In this document: in pieces, positions 10,885-21,848 of the stretch | Layout: every line of letters starts with the position of its first letter | Position numbering within the stretch: position 1 is the first letter of the stretch | NCBI GenBank assembly: GCA_039519185.1 | Contig: CM076849.1 | Coordinates: 110,861,806 to 110,925,805 of the forward strand | From: Astragalus membranaceus | Lineage: Eukaryota > Streptophyta > Magnoliopsida > Fabales > Fabaceae | Reading direction: 5' to 3' | DNA length: 64,000 nt | The notes under the pieces: model-generated | The model's database searches: none | Told to the model about the DNA's origin: nothing | What the model saw: the letters and a program-made list of their open reading frames with translations, nothing else | Made by a program: the position numbers and the translations under genes

Positions 10885-10950
10885 GGAATCGAACCTTGCA
10901 CCTGAGGCATAAGTGCAAGTTAAACCCCCTTCCCACTACCAATTGAGCGC
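10885..10950 (-). promoter_or_regulatory. tRNA-like internal promoter, left arm (mirror copy)
   Basis: The exact mirror of the right-arm unit: A-box-like sequence at 10936-10948 and B box at 10885-10895, reading leftward. The two promoters are head to head and diverge from the palindrome centre. Confidence 0.6.
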
Positions 10951-11016
10951 GCGCTCAATTGGTAGTGGGAAGGGGGTTTAACTTGCACTTATGCCTCAGG
11001 TGCAAGGTTCGATTCC
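10951..11016 (+). promoter_or_regulatory. tRNA-like internal promoter (A and B boxes), right arm
   Basis: GCTCAATTGGTAG at 10953-10965 matches a tRNA D-arm / A box. GGTTCGATTCC at 11006-11016 matches the RNA polymerase III B box consensus. Spacing of about 45 bases is normal. Between them CTTGCAC and GTGCAAG can pair as a 7-bp stem. The T stem and acceptor stem do not pair well, so this is a SINE-like head rather than a tRNA gene. Confidence 0.6.
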
Positions 11017-12340
11017 CACGGAAGGCAAAAATTCTACAAGAGGGGTAGAGAAGACCGTGAGGTAACAGTGGGACCGGGGTGGCCGCTGCGGTGGACCTGG
11101 GCTGTTACATAAGCTCTTTCAAAGGTCAGCTCGTATATCAAAGTCTCACACACTCACAAAGTTTTTTCAAGTTGCATGCATACTTACGTAAACATTCTCA
11201 TCACCTTTTAAAATAACAAAATCGATTTCCTCATGCATAAACAAATATCAAAATCGATTTTCAGGCAAATTAGTAAAGGTAGAATCGATTGTCAGGTCAT
11301 GTACTTTTAGTACATAAATCGATTTCTGAGCCAAACAATTTTTAAGGGAAGAATCGATTCCCAATCTTTTGCACATAACTGAGAATCGATTCCCACTTGT
11401 CTCAGGCAAGCTGAAAATCGATTCATACATATTTTCACTAAGTATAGAATCGATTCCTAGCTTTCCATGGTACTCAAGAATCGATTTCCCATATTTTCCA
11501 AACAAAGATAAATCGATTCCTCACCTAAATAAATCGATTCCTAGATCAAATACATTTCAACAAAGAATCGATTCCTACACTATTTTCAACGTAAAAATAA
11601 TTTCCTGTTAGCCTATAAATAGGCAGTGCTTCACGATTCATTTTACACAACACACAACACAACCCACTTGCATGAAACAGAAAACTTTTGAGAAAACTCT
11701 TCACGCTTTTATTTTTTGCTCGTCACGCACCGTTGGTCTGTCTGAGCTGATCTGTTGCTAAGAGTTAGTTGGGGTTGCATTCTTCAAGTTGTAATATCTG
11801 CCTTCATTAGAGGTATTTCTGTCTTTACAATTGTTTATTATTTAATTGTTGTGTTTTGTTCTAGGGAGTGGGGTATCTCTCTAGGGTAGCTGCATGTACT
11901 AGGAAGTGGGGTATCTTTCTAGGGCAGTTGATTGTAACAGGGGTGGGGTATCTCTTGTTATTGGTATATTAGATTTGATGGCTCTCCATAGGTGGGGTAT
12001 CCTAGGAGGAGAGTGCCTGAGTCTGTAAAGGTTTTCCAAGGCACCTGTAAGCCTTGTTGTTTTGGTTAGTGGAAAATCTCACAAGGGTGTGAGGACTGGA
12101 CGTAGGTCACTAGGAGGTGACCGAACCAGGATAAATCTCTGCGTGCTTTACTGCTTTCCTGTTTTACTGTTATACTACTTTACTGCTTTATATTCTAATT
12201 CCTTCGCTTCCACTTAATCTGTGCGAAATTGATCTAAGTCATTGAAAAGGGGAAAAACGTTTTCGAAAGATCTGAAAAGTTTTAAATCTCAATTCACCCC
12301 CCCCCCCCTCTTGAGACTGAAGCCACTTGGTAACAGTGAA

Positions 12341-12800
12341 GTCTTCAATCAAGTGTATAGGGAGGTCAAATGAGATAAGAACATGTGTCCCTATGTTGAT
12401 GACTCTTCAAAGCAATGTGGGAATTGTAGGCGCCGAAATATGAGGTGTTCTTGCTTTAGGAGACCAAGCATGAGGTCATCAAGTGCAAGTGGATGGCAAG
12501 TGGATGTGCAAGTGGATGGCTCCAACCTTCAGGCAATGCAGCTGCAGTGCAGTAGCATTGTGCTAAACCAGTGCAGTTATAAGTGCAGGATCAATGCAGG
12601 AGCATCTAGACTGCACTGAACAAACTTATCAAACTTACCACAATATATCCAAAATGGCCTATTATCAACTATAACCATGTCAAACACTCAAGTTATCACA
12701 TATTACATAAAATACTATATAAACTCTTTATTTTTGCTTGAAAGAGAGCAATTTACTAAGTTTAAACATATGAATAACTCTATATAAAATAGAGTTATCA
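12341..12800 (-). repeat. Athila 3' LTR, inner part
   Basis: Continues the LTR from 4552 and matches 33909-34371. It ends GAGTTATCA at 12800, next to the minus-strand polypurine tract. A small Cys-rich frame at 12383-12619 is also present, altered, in the other LTR and is not a gene. Confidence 0.92.
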
Positions 12801-12814
12801 CACCCCCAAACTTA
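12801..12814 (-). promoter_or_regulatory. Polypurine tract of the Athila element
   Basis: On the minus strand TAAGTTTGGGGGTG directly precedes the 3' LTR. Very similar runs occur at 15898-15911 and 16384-16404. Confidence 0.85.
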
Positions 12815-13334
12815 AACAATTGCTTATCCTCAAGTAATGACAAAGACAAACTAACTAATACTATAGTTTCTAGAAGATAAATCTGCTTTGATATTTGGAT
12901 TTTCATGAGGTGCTCTCTATGAACTTCTTTGCTCAGCAATTTTTCTTGTGCCTTTAATTCTTTTCAAACTTCCAGAATTATTTACACTCTTTGTGTGTGT
13001 GTGAACCTACTGAGTTGAGATTGGTTCCAAGACTATGTGAAAACTTCCTCCTAGCCTCTGAAAAGATTGGTTTATCTTTGGTCACACCAAAATATTTTTT
13101 CAAAAGAAAGGTTAGACTCACAAAATCCTCAAGTATTGGGGAGTTTTAAACACAACCAAGGACTTGACTGAATTTTTCAAAGCTTTTTGAGTTAATGCAC
13201 TATTTTTCTTGTGTTGGTGGTTTCTTTAATGCAGATGAAGTGCTTTTTGCATTGATGTTTTTCTGCATTTATTTTCTGCAGTGCAGTTGCATTGCTTCTG
13301 CACTGTGTTATTTTTTTGTACCCTATATTGCCTT
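12815..13334 (-). other. Athila 3' untranslated region, first part
   Basis: AT-rich non-coding DNA with TGCAG/TGCA words near 13230-13310. Its last five bases (GCCTT) are the TSD of the solo LTR that follows. Confidence 0.6.
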
Positions 13335-15603
13335 TGTAACACCCCATTCTACCCGGTAAAATAATACGAAAATCAGAGTTTATAAAAAAAATTTCCAACA
13401 AACAATGGAGTGCCACACTTGCTTCGTTAAAACAGCAAACAGATTAATTCGCTTGTGAAAACAGATACATAACACTCTACTTTTGGATGAACCAATAAAC
13501 AACCTTTTAGTCTTCAAAAATAAGTCACTTCATTACTACGCAGCGGATTCGCAACAAAACTCAATTCAAAATAATCGTGGCGTCTTTAACCAACTTAAGA
13601 CAGCTCAAAAACAACAAAATAAGGACTTTAAGTTCCAACAACAAAATAACATAGCAAAACAATCATAATGAAAACATGTGTTCATTCCCCCTCGAGTGTT
13701 ACGTATCAGAGCGACGACACCGACTCGATCAAACGAAGGTAAGCAACCTTCATTCGTGATTACCTGCACGTTACCAATGGAAGGGTAACATTCAAACAGA
13801 AGGGGTGAGATATCAAACCATATAATAGGACATATGAAAAACAGTATATTAGAATCAGGGGATCTAAATTCACCACTTCACAGCCAACAAACAACTTTAA
13901 TCAATCACAAGTCATCAACATAATCATTTAAGGATGCAACATGAATACGACTCGATACTATGCATATGCACGTGGTACCATCGGAGCAGAACTCCCAACG
14001 TAAAAATCTGCCAATAAATAGAGGCATCAACAACATAATCTTTCAACATAATTTGCCAATCCAGGCCAACGTGTAATGCCATGCATGCGACGCGATGATG
14101 AATACCCAGGCAGTCAATAACAATAGCTACGTAACAGCACAACAACAACGGGATCTCAACGTTGTCCATAGGCCTACAACAAAACACCTGCCAATAAATA
14201 GAGGCAATACAACTAGGTGCAACATTATCAACAATTCAACAACGGAGTCAACAACTTAGCAACTTAACAATTTTAACAGTGTAACAACTCAACCAACGGT
14301 TAACAACTTCCACAATCAACGATTAATAATTTAACGACATAACCAACAATTAGCCAACCGTGGGCCTAAATATATATTCAACATCAACAAATCGTTTCGA
14401 GCAACAACCATAGAATTCACACTTGGGCAGCCACATTTGGCTCCCTTGGCGCCCACTGTGCCCAGCAACAACACGGGGCAGCCACACTTGGCGCCCTTGG
14501 CGCCCACTGCGCCCAGAACAACAACAGGGCAGCCACACTTGGCGCCCTTGGCGCCTAAGGTACCCAGCAACAGAACAGGGCAGCCAACATAGCGCCCACT
14601 GCGCCCAGAACAACAACAGGGCAGCCAGACATTGGCGCCCTTGGTGCCCAGCAACAGAACAGGGCAGCCAACATGGCGCCCAGTTCGCCAGAACAACGAC
14701 AGGGCAGCCAGACTTGGCGCCCATGGCGCCCAGTGCGCCAGAAACATCAGCAACAGGGCAGCCAGACTTGGCGCCCATGGCGCCCAGTGCGTTAGCAACA
14801 TCAGCAACAGAGCAGCCAGACTTGGCGCCCATGGCGCTCAGTGCGCCAGAACAGCAACAGGGCAGCCAGACAATGGCGCCCAGTGCGCCAGAACAGCAAC
14901 AGGACAGCCAGACATTGGCGCCCTTGGCACCCAGTGCGCCAGAACAGCAAAAACATCAAAACGGCGCCCATGGCGCCTAGCGCACCAGCGCCCAGCAACC
15001 AAACGGGCGGCCACTTACGACGCCCTTGGCGCCCAGCGCACCAGCGCCCAGCAACAACCACAATCGGCGCCCATGGCGCCCAGGACCAAATTTTCGCATC
15101 ATTGTTCAAAAACCCTAAACCGAATTCATCATCAACATAAATATTTCAAGCATCAACAAATCAATTCAAGCATCAACAATAGGTTTCAAGGATTAATCAA
15201 ACACCTAGGGTTCCTTATCTTTCTACATAAATCCCTTCATATACCTGATTATAGAGTTAGAACCCCACCCTTACCTTGGATTGAAGTTGAAACTCTCCTT
15301 GGTCCTTGCCCTAGCTCTCTTCGCCGCTCCCTCTCTATGGCTCTCTCTCAATCCTTATTTTTTTTTCTTCTAAATGAGCAAACCCTAAAATAACACCTAT
15401 TTATAATTTATTTAGTCTTATGGGCTTTCTCATACACTTATGCGACTTTAGCTTCATGGGCCTTCTTTACACCCCTTATTTTACTACTCCTAACACCAAC
15501 AATAGGCCCACATATGAAATATATTTTTACTCTAATATTTTCCTACCACTTAATTTCCTAAATAATTCAATTAAATAATTAATTAAGTATTCGGGGCGTT
15601 ACA
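13335..15603 (-). mobile_element. Solo LTR of a Tekay-like family, minus strand
   Basis: 2269 bp with TSD GCCTT at 13330-13334 and 15604-15608. In the window it begins TGTAACACCCCATTCTACCC and ends CGGGGCGTTACA. These are the reverse complements of the end and start of the Tekay-like LTR at 23489-26288, so it is a related LTR in the opposite direction. No primer site or internal sequence is present. It would have formed by recombination between two LTRs. Confidence 0.88.
14430..15085 (-). repeat. GGCGCC-rich minisatellite in the solo LTR
   Basis: A run of imperfect units of about 45-60 bp carrying GGCGCC and GGGCAGCCA words (for example TTGGCGCCCATGGCGCCCA). It stands out as a GC island in AT-rich DNA. 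Long Ala/Pro/Gln-rich frames in several phases are by-products of the repeat. Confidence 0.85.
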
Positions 15604-16563
15604 GCCTTCCTCACTGTCCTCCAGATGCATTTATTCCTGCATGGCACAGGTGCAGCTTTTCACTGACCTCCAGATGCATTTATGCACTTTGGCACAGGTA
15701 CAGTTTTGAACTATCCTCCAGATGCATTCATTCATGCATGGCACAGGTCTTTGACCTCCAGATGCAATCATGCACTTAGGCACAGGTATAGTTCAATATG
15801 ATTCAGGTCAATATGGCTTTTGATCTTTGATCGTTTTACCACTCTTTTTGTATTGTTTGCTCTCACTTTTCGAATTCAGCCTTGGTTTTCATAAAAACAC
15901 CCCCAAACTTAATTCTTTAAGCTAGTCTTACTTTTTAGTAAAAATTTGTTTTGACCTTAGCTCACCAAAATTTTCCCTTGCATCAGATTGTTCTTTAAAT
16001 AGGAAGGTTCTTTTCACAAACTCAGTTTTGAGGTATTTGGAAGAAAAAATAATTCTGGTTATTTTTGTGAGAAATAAGGCTTCTTTTTCTTCTCTTGCTT
16101 TTCAAAAATCCATCCATAGGTGCACCATATCTTTGTAAAATATTTTCAAACCGATCATTTACTATATTTTCTTAACAATTTATAGTATTCCTCATACTTG
16201 TCCCTATTTTCCAATGAAAATGTATTTTTGGAAAATTAGTTTCATGCATTTGGATACTACTTTGTTAAGTACATCTAATACATTCATACAAAAATATTTA
16301 CTAAAAACATACATTTGCTAAAACACACATACATAACATACATAACATACTTAACATACATAACATACTTAATATGATAAGTTCCCCCCCCCCCCCCAAA
16401 CTTAAGCGGTAGCAGTGTCCTCACTGCTAGAAGTTCACAAAATACTTGCAAATATTTGTTCAAAATATGGGGAGAGGGATTAAAAACATAACCAGGGAAG
16501 AGTTAGTAGTAATATAACATCTAAAATATAGTATTTAAACTGCAGAAAGCATGTAACAGATAC
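15604..16563 (-). other. Athila 3' region with a degenerate tandem repeat
   Basis: 15607-15795 holds four imperfect copies of a unit of about 50 bp (CCTCCAGATGCAT ... GGCACAGGT). Two extra minus-strand purine tracts like the element's polypurine tract lie at 15898-15911 and 16384-16404; the latter has a C-run of at least 14. ACATA repeats lie near 16320-16375. No coding frame is convincing. Confidence 0.6.
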
Positions 16564-17340
16564 TCATTTCTTTGCTCCACTCCTTGTCCTTGCACTCTGC
16601 CTGGTAGGAGGAGTGTTCTTCACCTTCTGCTTCTTTTCCTTTGGCTTTGGGATTGGAGTTACTTCTACTGGTGCAGATGCACCTGATTCCTCTGGTGTTG
16701 CTGCAGGACTTGATGCAGGAGCATCAGTTGCGATTGCCTCAGAGATCTTTCTCTTTGATGCCGTGACTGCTGGCGGTTTGAAGAATTGTTGTGTATTTCC
16801 CAGTTCCTCTCGCTTTCTCTGAGCTATTTGTTGGAGAACAAGTTGCATTGTTGTCTCATCATGTGCTGGTTTCAGTGCTGCTTTCTGTTGAGATGCAGAA
16901 ACATTAGATGCAGGTGCATCAGTCTGCATCTCAATTGCTTGTTTGACAGCTTCAGTTTCTTCTACTGCCTCTGGTTCTGCTTTTTCAGTTGGATCTTCTT
17001 CAGGACCCTGCACATTTTCTCTAACATTAGAAATGTAGCTTTTCTCTGGTCCTTCTCCTTTAGAAAGTCTAGCATAGAATTCTCTCACTAACTCTTCGAT
17101 GTATCCTCCTCGTGGCAACACAAAATGATCCCAGTGAAGGTTGGCCACTGTTGTCATGAATGATGGAGTTGCCTTCTTCATTTCATACCCTCTTTATGGT
17201 AGTAAGTGCATCTTCCATAGATGTGGTTTCTGGATTGCCAATGCAGATGCATTGGAATCTCGTTTCTTGCCTTTTTGTGAGAAGATGATGCATTTTTGAT
17301 TGGTGATTTATATGCTGCTTGTTTCTTCACCATTGTGTTC
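16564..17340 (-). pseudogene. Athila ORF2 (env-position) remnant
   Basis: Athila elements carry an extra ORF after pol, sometimes called env-like. Here the open part is 205 codons (17181 to 16564) containing NLHWDHFVLPRGGYIEELVREFYARL, the VREFY motif of the putative plant transposon domain. An acidic stretch and a basic tail (PPTRQSARTRSGAKK) follow, resembling a nuclear targeting signal. A probable true start (MVKKQAAYKSPIK, near 17335) lies upstream in another phase, so a frameshift or deletion separates the N-terminus. Most of the expected N-terminal domain is missing. DAPAS repeats come from the TGCATC words common in this element. Confidence 0.6.
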
Positions 17341-17854
17341 GCTTGAGGTAGAATTGTTATGGGTAACTGTATGATTAGAGTGGGATGTTTCAGATTGAGT
17401 GGAAGGGGTAACGAAAATGGTTTTAGGGTTTTGTAAGTGAGGAGTTAAGAGAAGTTTTGATTTGATTGAAGTAGTAGCCGTTAGGTAAGGTCGTGGTGGG
17501 AATGCATGCAGCCACATGTCTCCCTTGGTTACTCAGCACTTCATTTAGTCTCTAACTTTGCTTCTGATGAGTTGTCATTCACACTTGATCAATTTCTCCA
17601 AACTTTTGAACTTGGGTACAGGGCACATTTTTTTCGTCAATGCATATGTAATGCAGTAGCATTGCAATGCAGCTGCATCAGTTTCCTGTTTTTCCTACAA
17701 AACACTTAAAACATCAAATTGAACAAAATTAAGTAAAAATGATGGGTTGCCTCCCATTAAGCGCTTGTTTTAAGAGTCTTTTCAGCCTGACTACCTCTTT
17801 CTTTTAGAGATTTTTCAAATGAGTGGTGACCTTTTCTCTCACCACATGTTCACC
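17341..17854 (-). other. Athila spacer between pol and ORF2
   Basis: No supported gene; one short Ser/Thr-rich frame is open on the minus strand. Four TGCA-containing words cluster at 17640-17690. Confidence 0.5.
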
Positions 17855-19035
17855 CTAGTACATTTTGATTCTTTGACCATTTACCATGAAGATGGTGTTT
17901 GAGGCTTCATCTAACAAGTCAACTGCTCCATGAGGATAAATTTTAACCAATTTGAATGGTCCTGACCACTTTGATCTAAGCTTTCCAGGGAAAAGCTTCA
18001 ATCTAGAATTGTATAGCAGAACTAGTCCTCCCTCTTTTAAGCCTCTCTTTTGAATTCTCTTGTCATGCCATGCCTTTGTCTTGGCTTTGTAGATTTCAGC
18101 CTTCTCATAAGAGAATTGCCTAATTTCTTCTAACTCATTAAGCTCTAGCATTCTTTGTGTACCTGCTTTGTGTAAGTTAAAATTGAGCTTCTTGATAGCC
18201 CAATAAGACTTATTTTCTAACTCCACAGTAGATGGCATGCTTTTCCATAGACTATTCTATAAGGAGACATTCCTAAGGGTGTTTTGAATGCTGTTCTATT
18301 GGCCCATAAAGCTTCATCCAAATGTAAAGACCAATCTTTCCTATTTGGACTTACCATTTTTTCTAGCACTCTTTTGATTTCTCTATTTGAGATTTCTGCT
18401 TGCCCACTTGTTTGAGGGTGGTAAGCTGTAGCAATTTTATGCTTAACTCCATACTTAGCTAGAAGGTTTTCAATGATCTTATTACAAAAGTGTGAACCTT
18501 CATCATTAATTATAGCTCCAGGAGTTCCAAATCTAGTAAATATATTCCTTTGAAGAAATTTACTTACTGATTTTGCATTATTATTTGGTAATGCTACTGC
18601 CTCTACCCATTTGGACACATAATCAACAGCTACTAAAATGTACAAATTACCAAAAGAAGGTGGAAAAGGGCCCATAAAATCCATTCCCCATACATCAAAT
18701 AATTCAATTTCTAAAATATTGGTTCTTGGCATTTCATGTTTATCAAAGATATTTTCTGCCCTTTGACATTTGTCACATTTCTTGACCATAAAATATGCAT
18801 CTTTAAATAAAGTAGGCCAAAAATAACCAGACTGTAATACCTTAGCTGCTGTTCTTGTGCTTCCAAAGTGGCCACCATATGGTGCAGTATGGCAATGCAG
18901 AAGCACTGCTTGTTGTTCATTATTAGGAACACATTTCCTTATTAACTGATCAGGGCACATTTTGCAAAGGAATGGATCATCCCAATAGTATTGTTTTACT
19001 ATGTGGAAGAATCTTCTCCTTTGTTGATATGTCAT
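17855..19035 (-). pseudogene. Athila integrase
   Basis: Inserts element cDNA into the genome. The HHCC finger (HCHTAPYGGHFGS, then CDKCQRA) is followed by the core with D in GMDFMGP (about 18680), D in IINDEGSHF (about 18505) and E in SGQAEISNRE (about 18390), a complete catalytic triad. The frame shifts near 18225 (after GKACHL), and the C-terminal part (18238 to 17855) continues with HLPSTVELENKSYW and GPFKLV. A further phase change near 19000 joins it to RNase H. All domains are recognisable but the reading frame is broken. Confidence 0.9.
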
Positions 19036-19810
19036 TCACTGGTGTCACTCTACTTGCAAGGTAGTTTACAATATCAGCATACCATGGTGCAGATGCATTT
19101 GATGCTCCTGCAATGTTTGTAGCACATGCAGTTGCACTATGTGCATTGACTGTGATTGCCAATAGTTTCTCATCTGGAAAACTCTCCTTGATTTCTCCCT
19201 CTAGTGATTCACCTTCAAGCCTTGATAAATGGTGTGCTACTTGGTTTTCTACTCCTTTCTTGTCTCTAATTTCAAGATCAAATTCTTGTAGGAGTAGAAT
19301 CCATCTTATCAACCTTGGCTTTGCATCTTTCTTTGAAATCAAATACTTAATGGCAGAATGATCAGTATAAACAATTACTTTAGTGCCAACTAAGTATGAT
19401 CTAAATTTTTCAAATGCAAATACTACAGCTAATAATTCCTTTTCTGTGACTGTGTAATTCACTTGAGCTTCAATTACTGTCTTGCTAGCATAGTAAATAG
19501 AATGAAAAACCTTGTCATACCTTTGCCCTAGGACTACTCCTACTACAAAGTCATTAGCATCACACATTAATTCAAAAGGCCTGCTCCAGTCAGGTGTTAC
19601 TATCACTGGTGCTGTTACTAAAGTTTTTTTAAGCTTTTCAAAAGTATCCAAACAAGATTCATCAAAGTTAAATGGTACATCATGTTGTAAAAGCATACAT
19701 AATGACTTTGAAATTTTTGAAAAGTCTTTGATAAACCTTCTATAAAAACCAGCATGGCCTAAAAAGCTCCTGATACCTTTAATTGTTGTTGGTGGGGGGT
19801 AATTTCTCAA
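18977..19810 (-). pseudogene. Athila RT connection and RNase H
   Basis: Starts with FLGHAGFYRRFIKDFSKI (connection), then RNase H with D in MCDANDFVVG, E in TVTEKELLAVV and D in VYTDHSAIKYL. The usual VADHLSRLE reads VAHHLSRLE, so the fourth catalytic aspartate is His. The frame is shifted relative to RT within a GGGGGGT run at 19794-19800. Confidence 0.9.
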
Positions 19811-20594
19811 TCACCTCAATTTTGGCTTTGTCTACCTCTAGACCTTTCTTTGAGATTCTGTGTCCTAACACAATGCCCTCTTGCACCATGAAATGGCACT
19901 TTTCCCAGTTTAACACTAGATTTGTATCCTCACATCTTTTGAGAATTTGTTCCAAGTTTGCTAAACAATCTTGGAATGTTTCTCCAAAGACGGAGAAATC
20001 ATCCATAAACACTTCCATTGATTGCTCAATGAAATCTGAGAATATTGACATCATGCATCTTTGGAAAGTTGCAGGTGCATTACATAATCCAAATGGCATT
20101 CTTCTAAAGGCAAAGGTTCCATAAGGACATGTAAAAGTGGTTTTATCTTGATCTTTAGGCTCAATGGTTATCTGATTGTATCCTGAATAGCCATCTAGAA
20201 AACAATAAAACTCTTTCCCTACTAATCTTTCTAGCATTTGGTCTATGAATGGTAAAGGAAAGTGATCCTTTTTGGTAGCCTTATTGAGTTTTCTGTAATC
20301 CATGCATATCCTCCAACCTGTTACAGTTCTAGTAGGTATCAACTCATTCTTCTCATTGGCTATTACTGTCACACCCCCTTTCTTTGGTACACATTGGACA
20401 GGGCTTACCCATGCACTGTGTGATATTGGGTATATGATGCCAGCATCTAGCCACTTAATGATTTCCTTTTTCACAACCTCCTTCATGATAGGGTTTAGTC
20501 TTCTTTGGCTTTCTATACTATTCTTAGAATTTTCTTCTAAGATGATTCTATGCATACACACAGAAGGACTAATTCCCTTGATATCTGCCATTTG
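19779..20594 (-). pseudogene. Athila reverse transcriptase
   Basis: Contains WRICMDYRKLNKAT, FYCFLDGYSGYNQI, RMPFGLCNAPATFQ and the active site FMDD (about 20000), the Athila variant of YxDD. An amber stop at 20595-20597, replacing the expected Trp just before QMADIKGIS, separates it from protease. It leaves its frame at the G-run near 19795. Confidence 0.92.
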
Positions 20595-21848
20595 CTAACC
20601 TATTGCTTTGGTATGTTTCTTTAGAGTATTGATGAGATCATTTTCTTGTTCTGAGGTTAAATCAGAAGCAATAATAACTGGTAAGGTCTCATTTTTTCCT
20701 AGAAAGACATACTTAAGATGCTTAGGCAATTCCCTCAATTCTAGCTTGGGAGGTTTTTCTATGGAGGGTAAATTTTCTTTAAGGGTTGGATCCTCAGGAT
20801 TGAGAGGTTCATAAGTTCTGGCCCAGACTTCCTTACTAGAGTTTCCCATTGGCAGGTTTTCCTTTTCTAGTAATTCCTCATATAGCAATGCAGGTGCATC
20901 TGCATTAGCCAAATGATCATACTGTTTGTAAAACTGTTTTTCTACCAATTTATCTAGAGAAAAAATGGATGAGCATTCTTCTGTATCCTTTGTGGGATAC
21001 TTCATAGCACTCATCACATTGAATTTTATCTCTTGATCATTCACTCTCATTGTAAGTTCACCTCTCTGCACATCTATTAAGGTTTTGCCAGTTGCTAGAA
21101 ATGGTCTTCCTAGGATAATAGGTACATCCTTATCTGCTTCAAAGTCAAAAATGACAAAATCTGCAGGGAACACAAATTTGTCTACCTTAACTAAGATGTC
21201 CTCTATTATACCTTCAGGATAGGCTATTGACCTATCTGCTAATTGAAGTGTCACAGTGGTTGGTCTTACAATTCCAATTCCCAACTGGTTAAAAATAGAT
21301 TTAGGCATTAAGTTAATACTTTCCCCTAAATCACATAAAGCTTTACCAGTATAAGAGGTTCCAATGGAAAATGGAATTGTAAAACTTCCTGGATCCTTCA
21401 ATTTCCTAGGAATCTTACTTTGCATGATCTGGCTACATTCTTTAGTCATGGAAATTGTCTCAAATTCCCCTAATCTTTTCCTTTTGGTAAGCACATCTTT
21501 CATGAATTTTGCATAGTTTGGCATTTGTTGAAGTGCTTCTACTAAGGGAACATTTATGTGCAACTGCTTCAGTACCTCTAAGAATTTGCTAAATTGTTTC
21601 TCCTCATGTGCTTTTTTTAATCTTTGTGGGTAAGGAGGAGGAGGGTACTCAGGTACTAACTTAGGTGTAGGGATTTGAACTTCTTCCTCTAATGCAGAAG
21701 CAATGGATGCTTCCACTTTTCTTTCTTTGCTATTTTTCTGTTTTTCTTTTTCTTTTTCTCCCTTATCTTCACTTTCCCTTTCATTTGTTTCAATCAAATC
21801 CTTGCCACTTCCTAAGGAAATAGTTTTAACCTGCTCTTTTCCTTGTTT
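20595..21848 (-). pseudogene. Athila protease
   Basis: An aspartic protease that would cut Gag-Pol. The active-site region reads ALCDLGESINLMP where Athila normally has DLGAS, so the Ala after Gly is Glu. ILGRPFLATG and the flap region are present. The N-terminal linker is Lys/Glu-rich, then has the common PPPPYPQRLKK block. One in-frame TAG at 21849-21851 divides it from gag. Confidence 0.88.

Larger units (their letters stand above)
10229..11109 (+). mobile_element. Miniature (TRIM-like) LTR element ending in a palindrome
   Basis: TSD TAAGC at 10224-10228 and 11110-11114 brackets 881 bp with TG..CA ends. The 5' LTR is 10229-10365 (137 bp, TGTAACAGCCCG..GGTGTTACA). An initiator-Met primer site follows at 10370-10381, then about 300 bp of non-coding DNA ending in a chromovirus-style FRG-type 3' leader (ATTTCGAGGGCGAAATTC) and a polypurine tract. 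The 3' LTR (10678-10790) equals the first 113 bp of the 5' LTR, and its last 24 bp are replaced by the palindrome. It has no coding capacity and would depend on a Ty3/gypsy helper. Confidence 0.88.
10791..11110. repeat. Perfect 320-bp palindrome (two 160-bp arms, no spacer)
   Basis: The left arm (10791-10950) is the exact reverse complement of the right arm (10951-11110), checked base by base, with the centre at GAGCGC/GCGCTC. Each arm starts from the outside with ATGTAACAGCCC, the same 11-mer that starts the miniature LTR. The arms are GC-rich compared with the AT-rich surroundings. Near the centre each arm has tRNA-like promoter boxes reading outward. A perfect spacer-less palindrome is unstable in bacteria and often collapses in assembly, so it could be recent or an assembly product. 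Confidence 0.93.
4553..12335 (+). mobile_element. SIRE-like copia derivative without pol (TR-GAG type)
   Basis: The ends are TGTGGATACC and TTGGTAACA, with TSD GTGAA at 4548-4552 and 12336-12340. It has two LTRs, an initiator-Met tRNA primer site, a gag frame, an envelope-position frame and a polypurine tract. Protease beyond its first motif, integrase, RT and RNase H are all absent: only about 0.66 kb separates gag from the second frame. Elements keeping gag but not pol are known as TR-GAG. Keeping the 3' extra ORF as well is less usual. It would need enzymes supplied by an autonomous SIRE/Maximus-type relative. A later miniature element sits in its 3' LTR. Confidence 0.92.
10007..12335 (+). 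repeat. 3' LTR of the copia derivative, split
   Basis: Runs 10007-10228 and resumes at 11110; the 881 bases between are a later insertion. Without it the LTR is about 1448 bp, against 1445 for the 5' copy. The two differ by scattered substitutions, a lost 20-bp unit near 10170 and a swap at 11397-11440 (one AATCGATT-bearing unit differs). The C-run near 12300 is longer than in the 5' copy. Confidence 0.92.

Noticed and set aside
10951..11030. A functional tRNA gene in the palindrome
   Set aside because: A and B boxes are present but acceptor and T stems do not pair and no anticodon arm is convincing.
12383..12619. Cys-rich small protein (CGNCRRRNMRCSC)
   Set aside because: It lies in an Athila LTR; the other LTR copy (33950-34165) has a different length and end.
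14331..15393. Long Ala/Pro/Gln-rich open frames on both strands
   Set aside because: They are overlapping by-products of the GGCGCC minisatellite in a solo LTR. Several phases are open at once and none has a domain.
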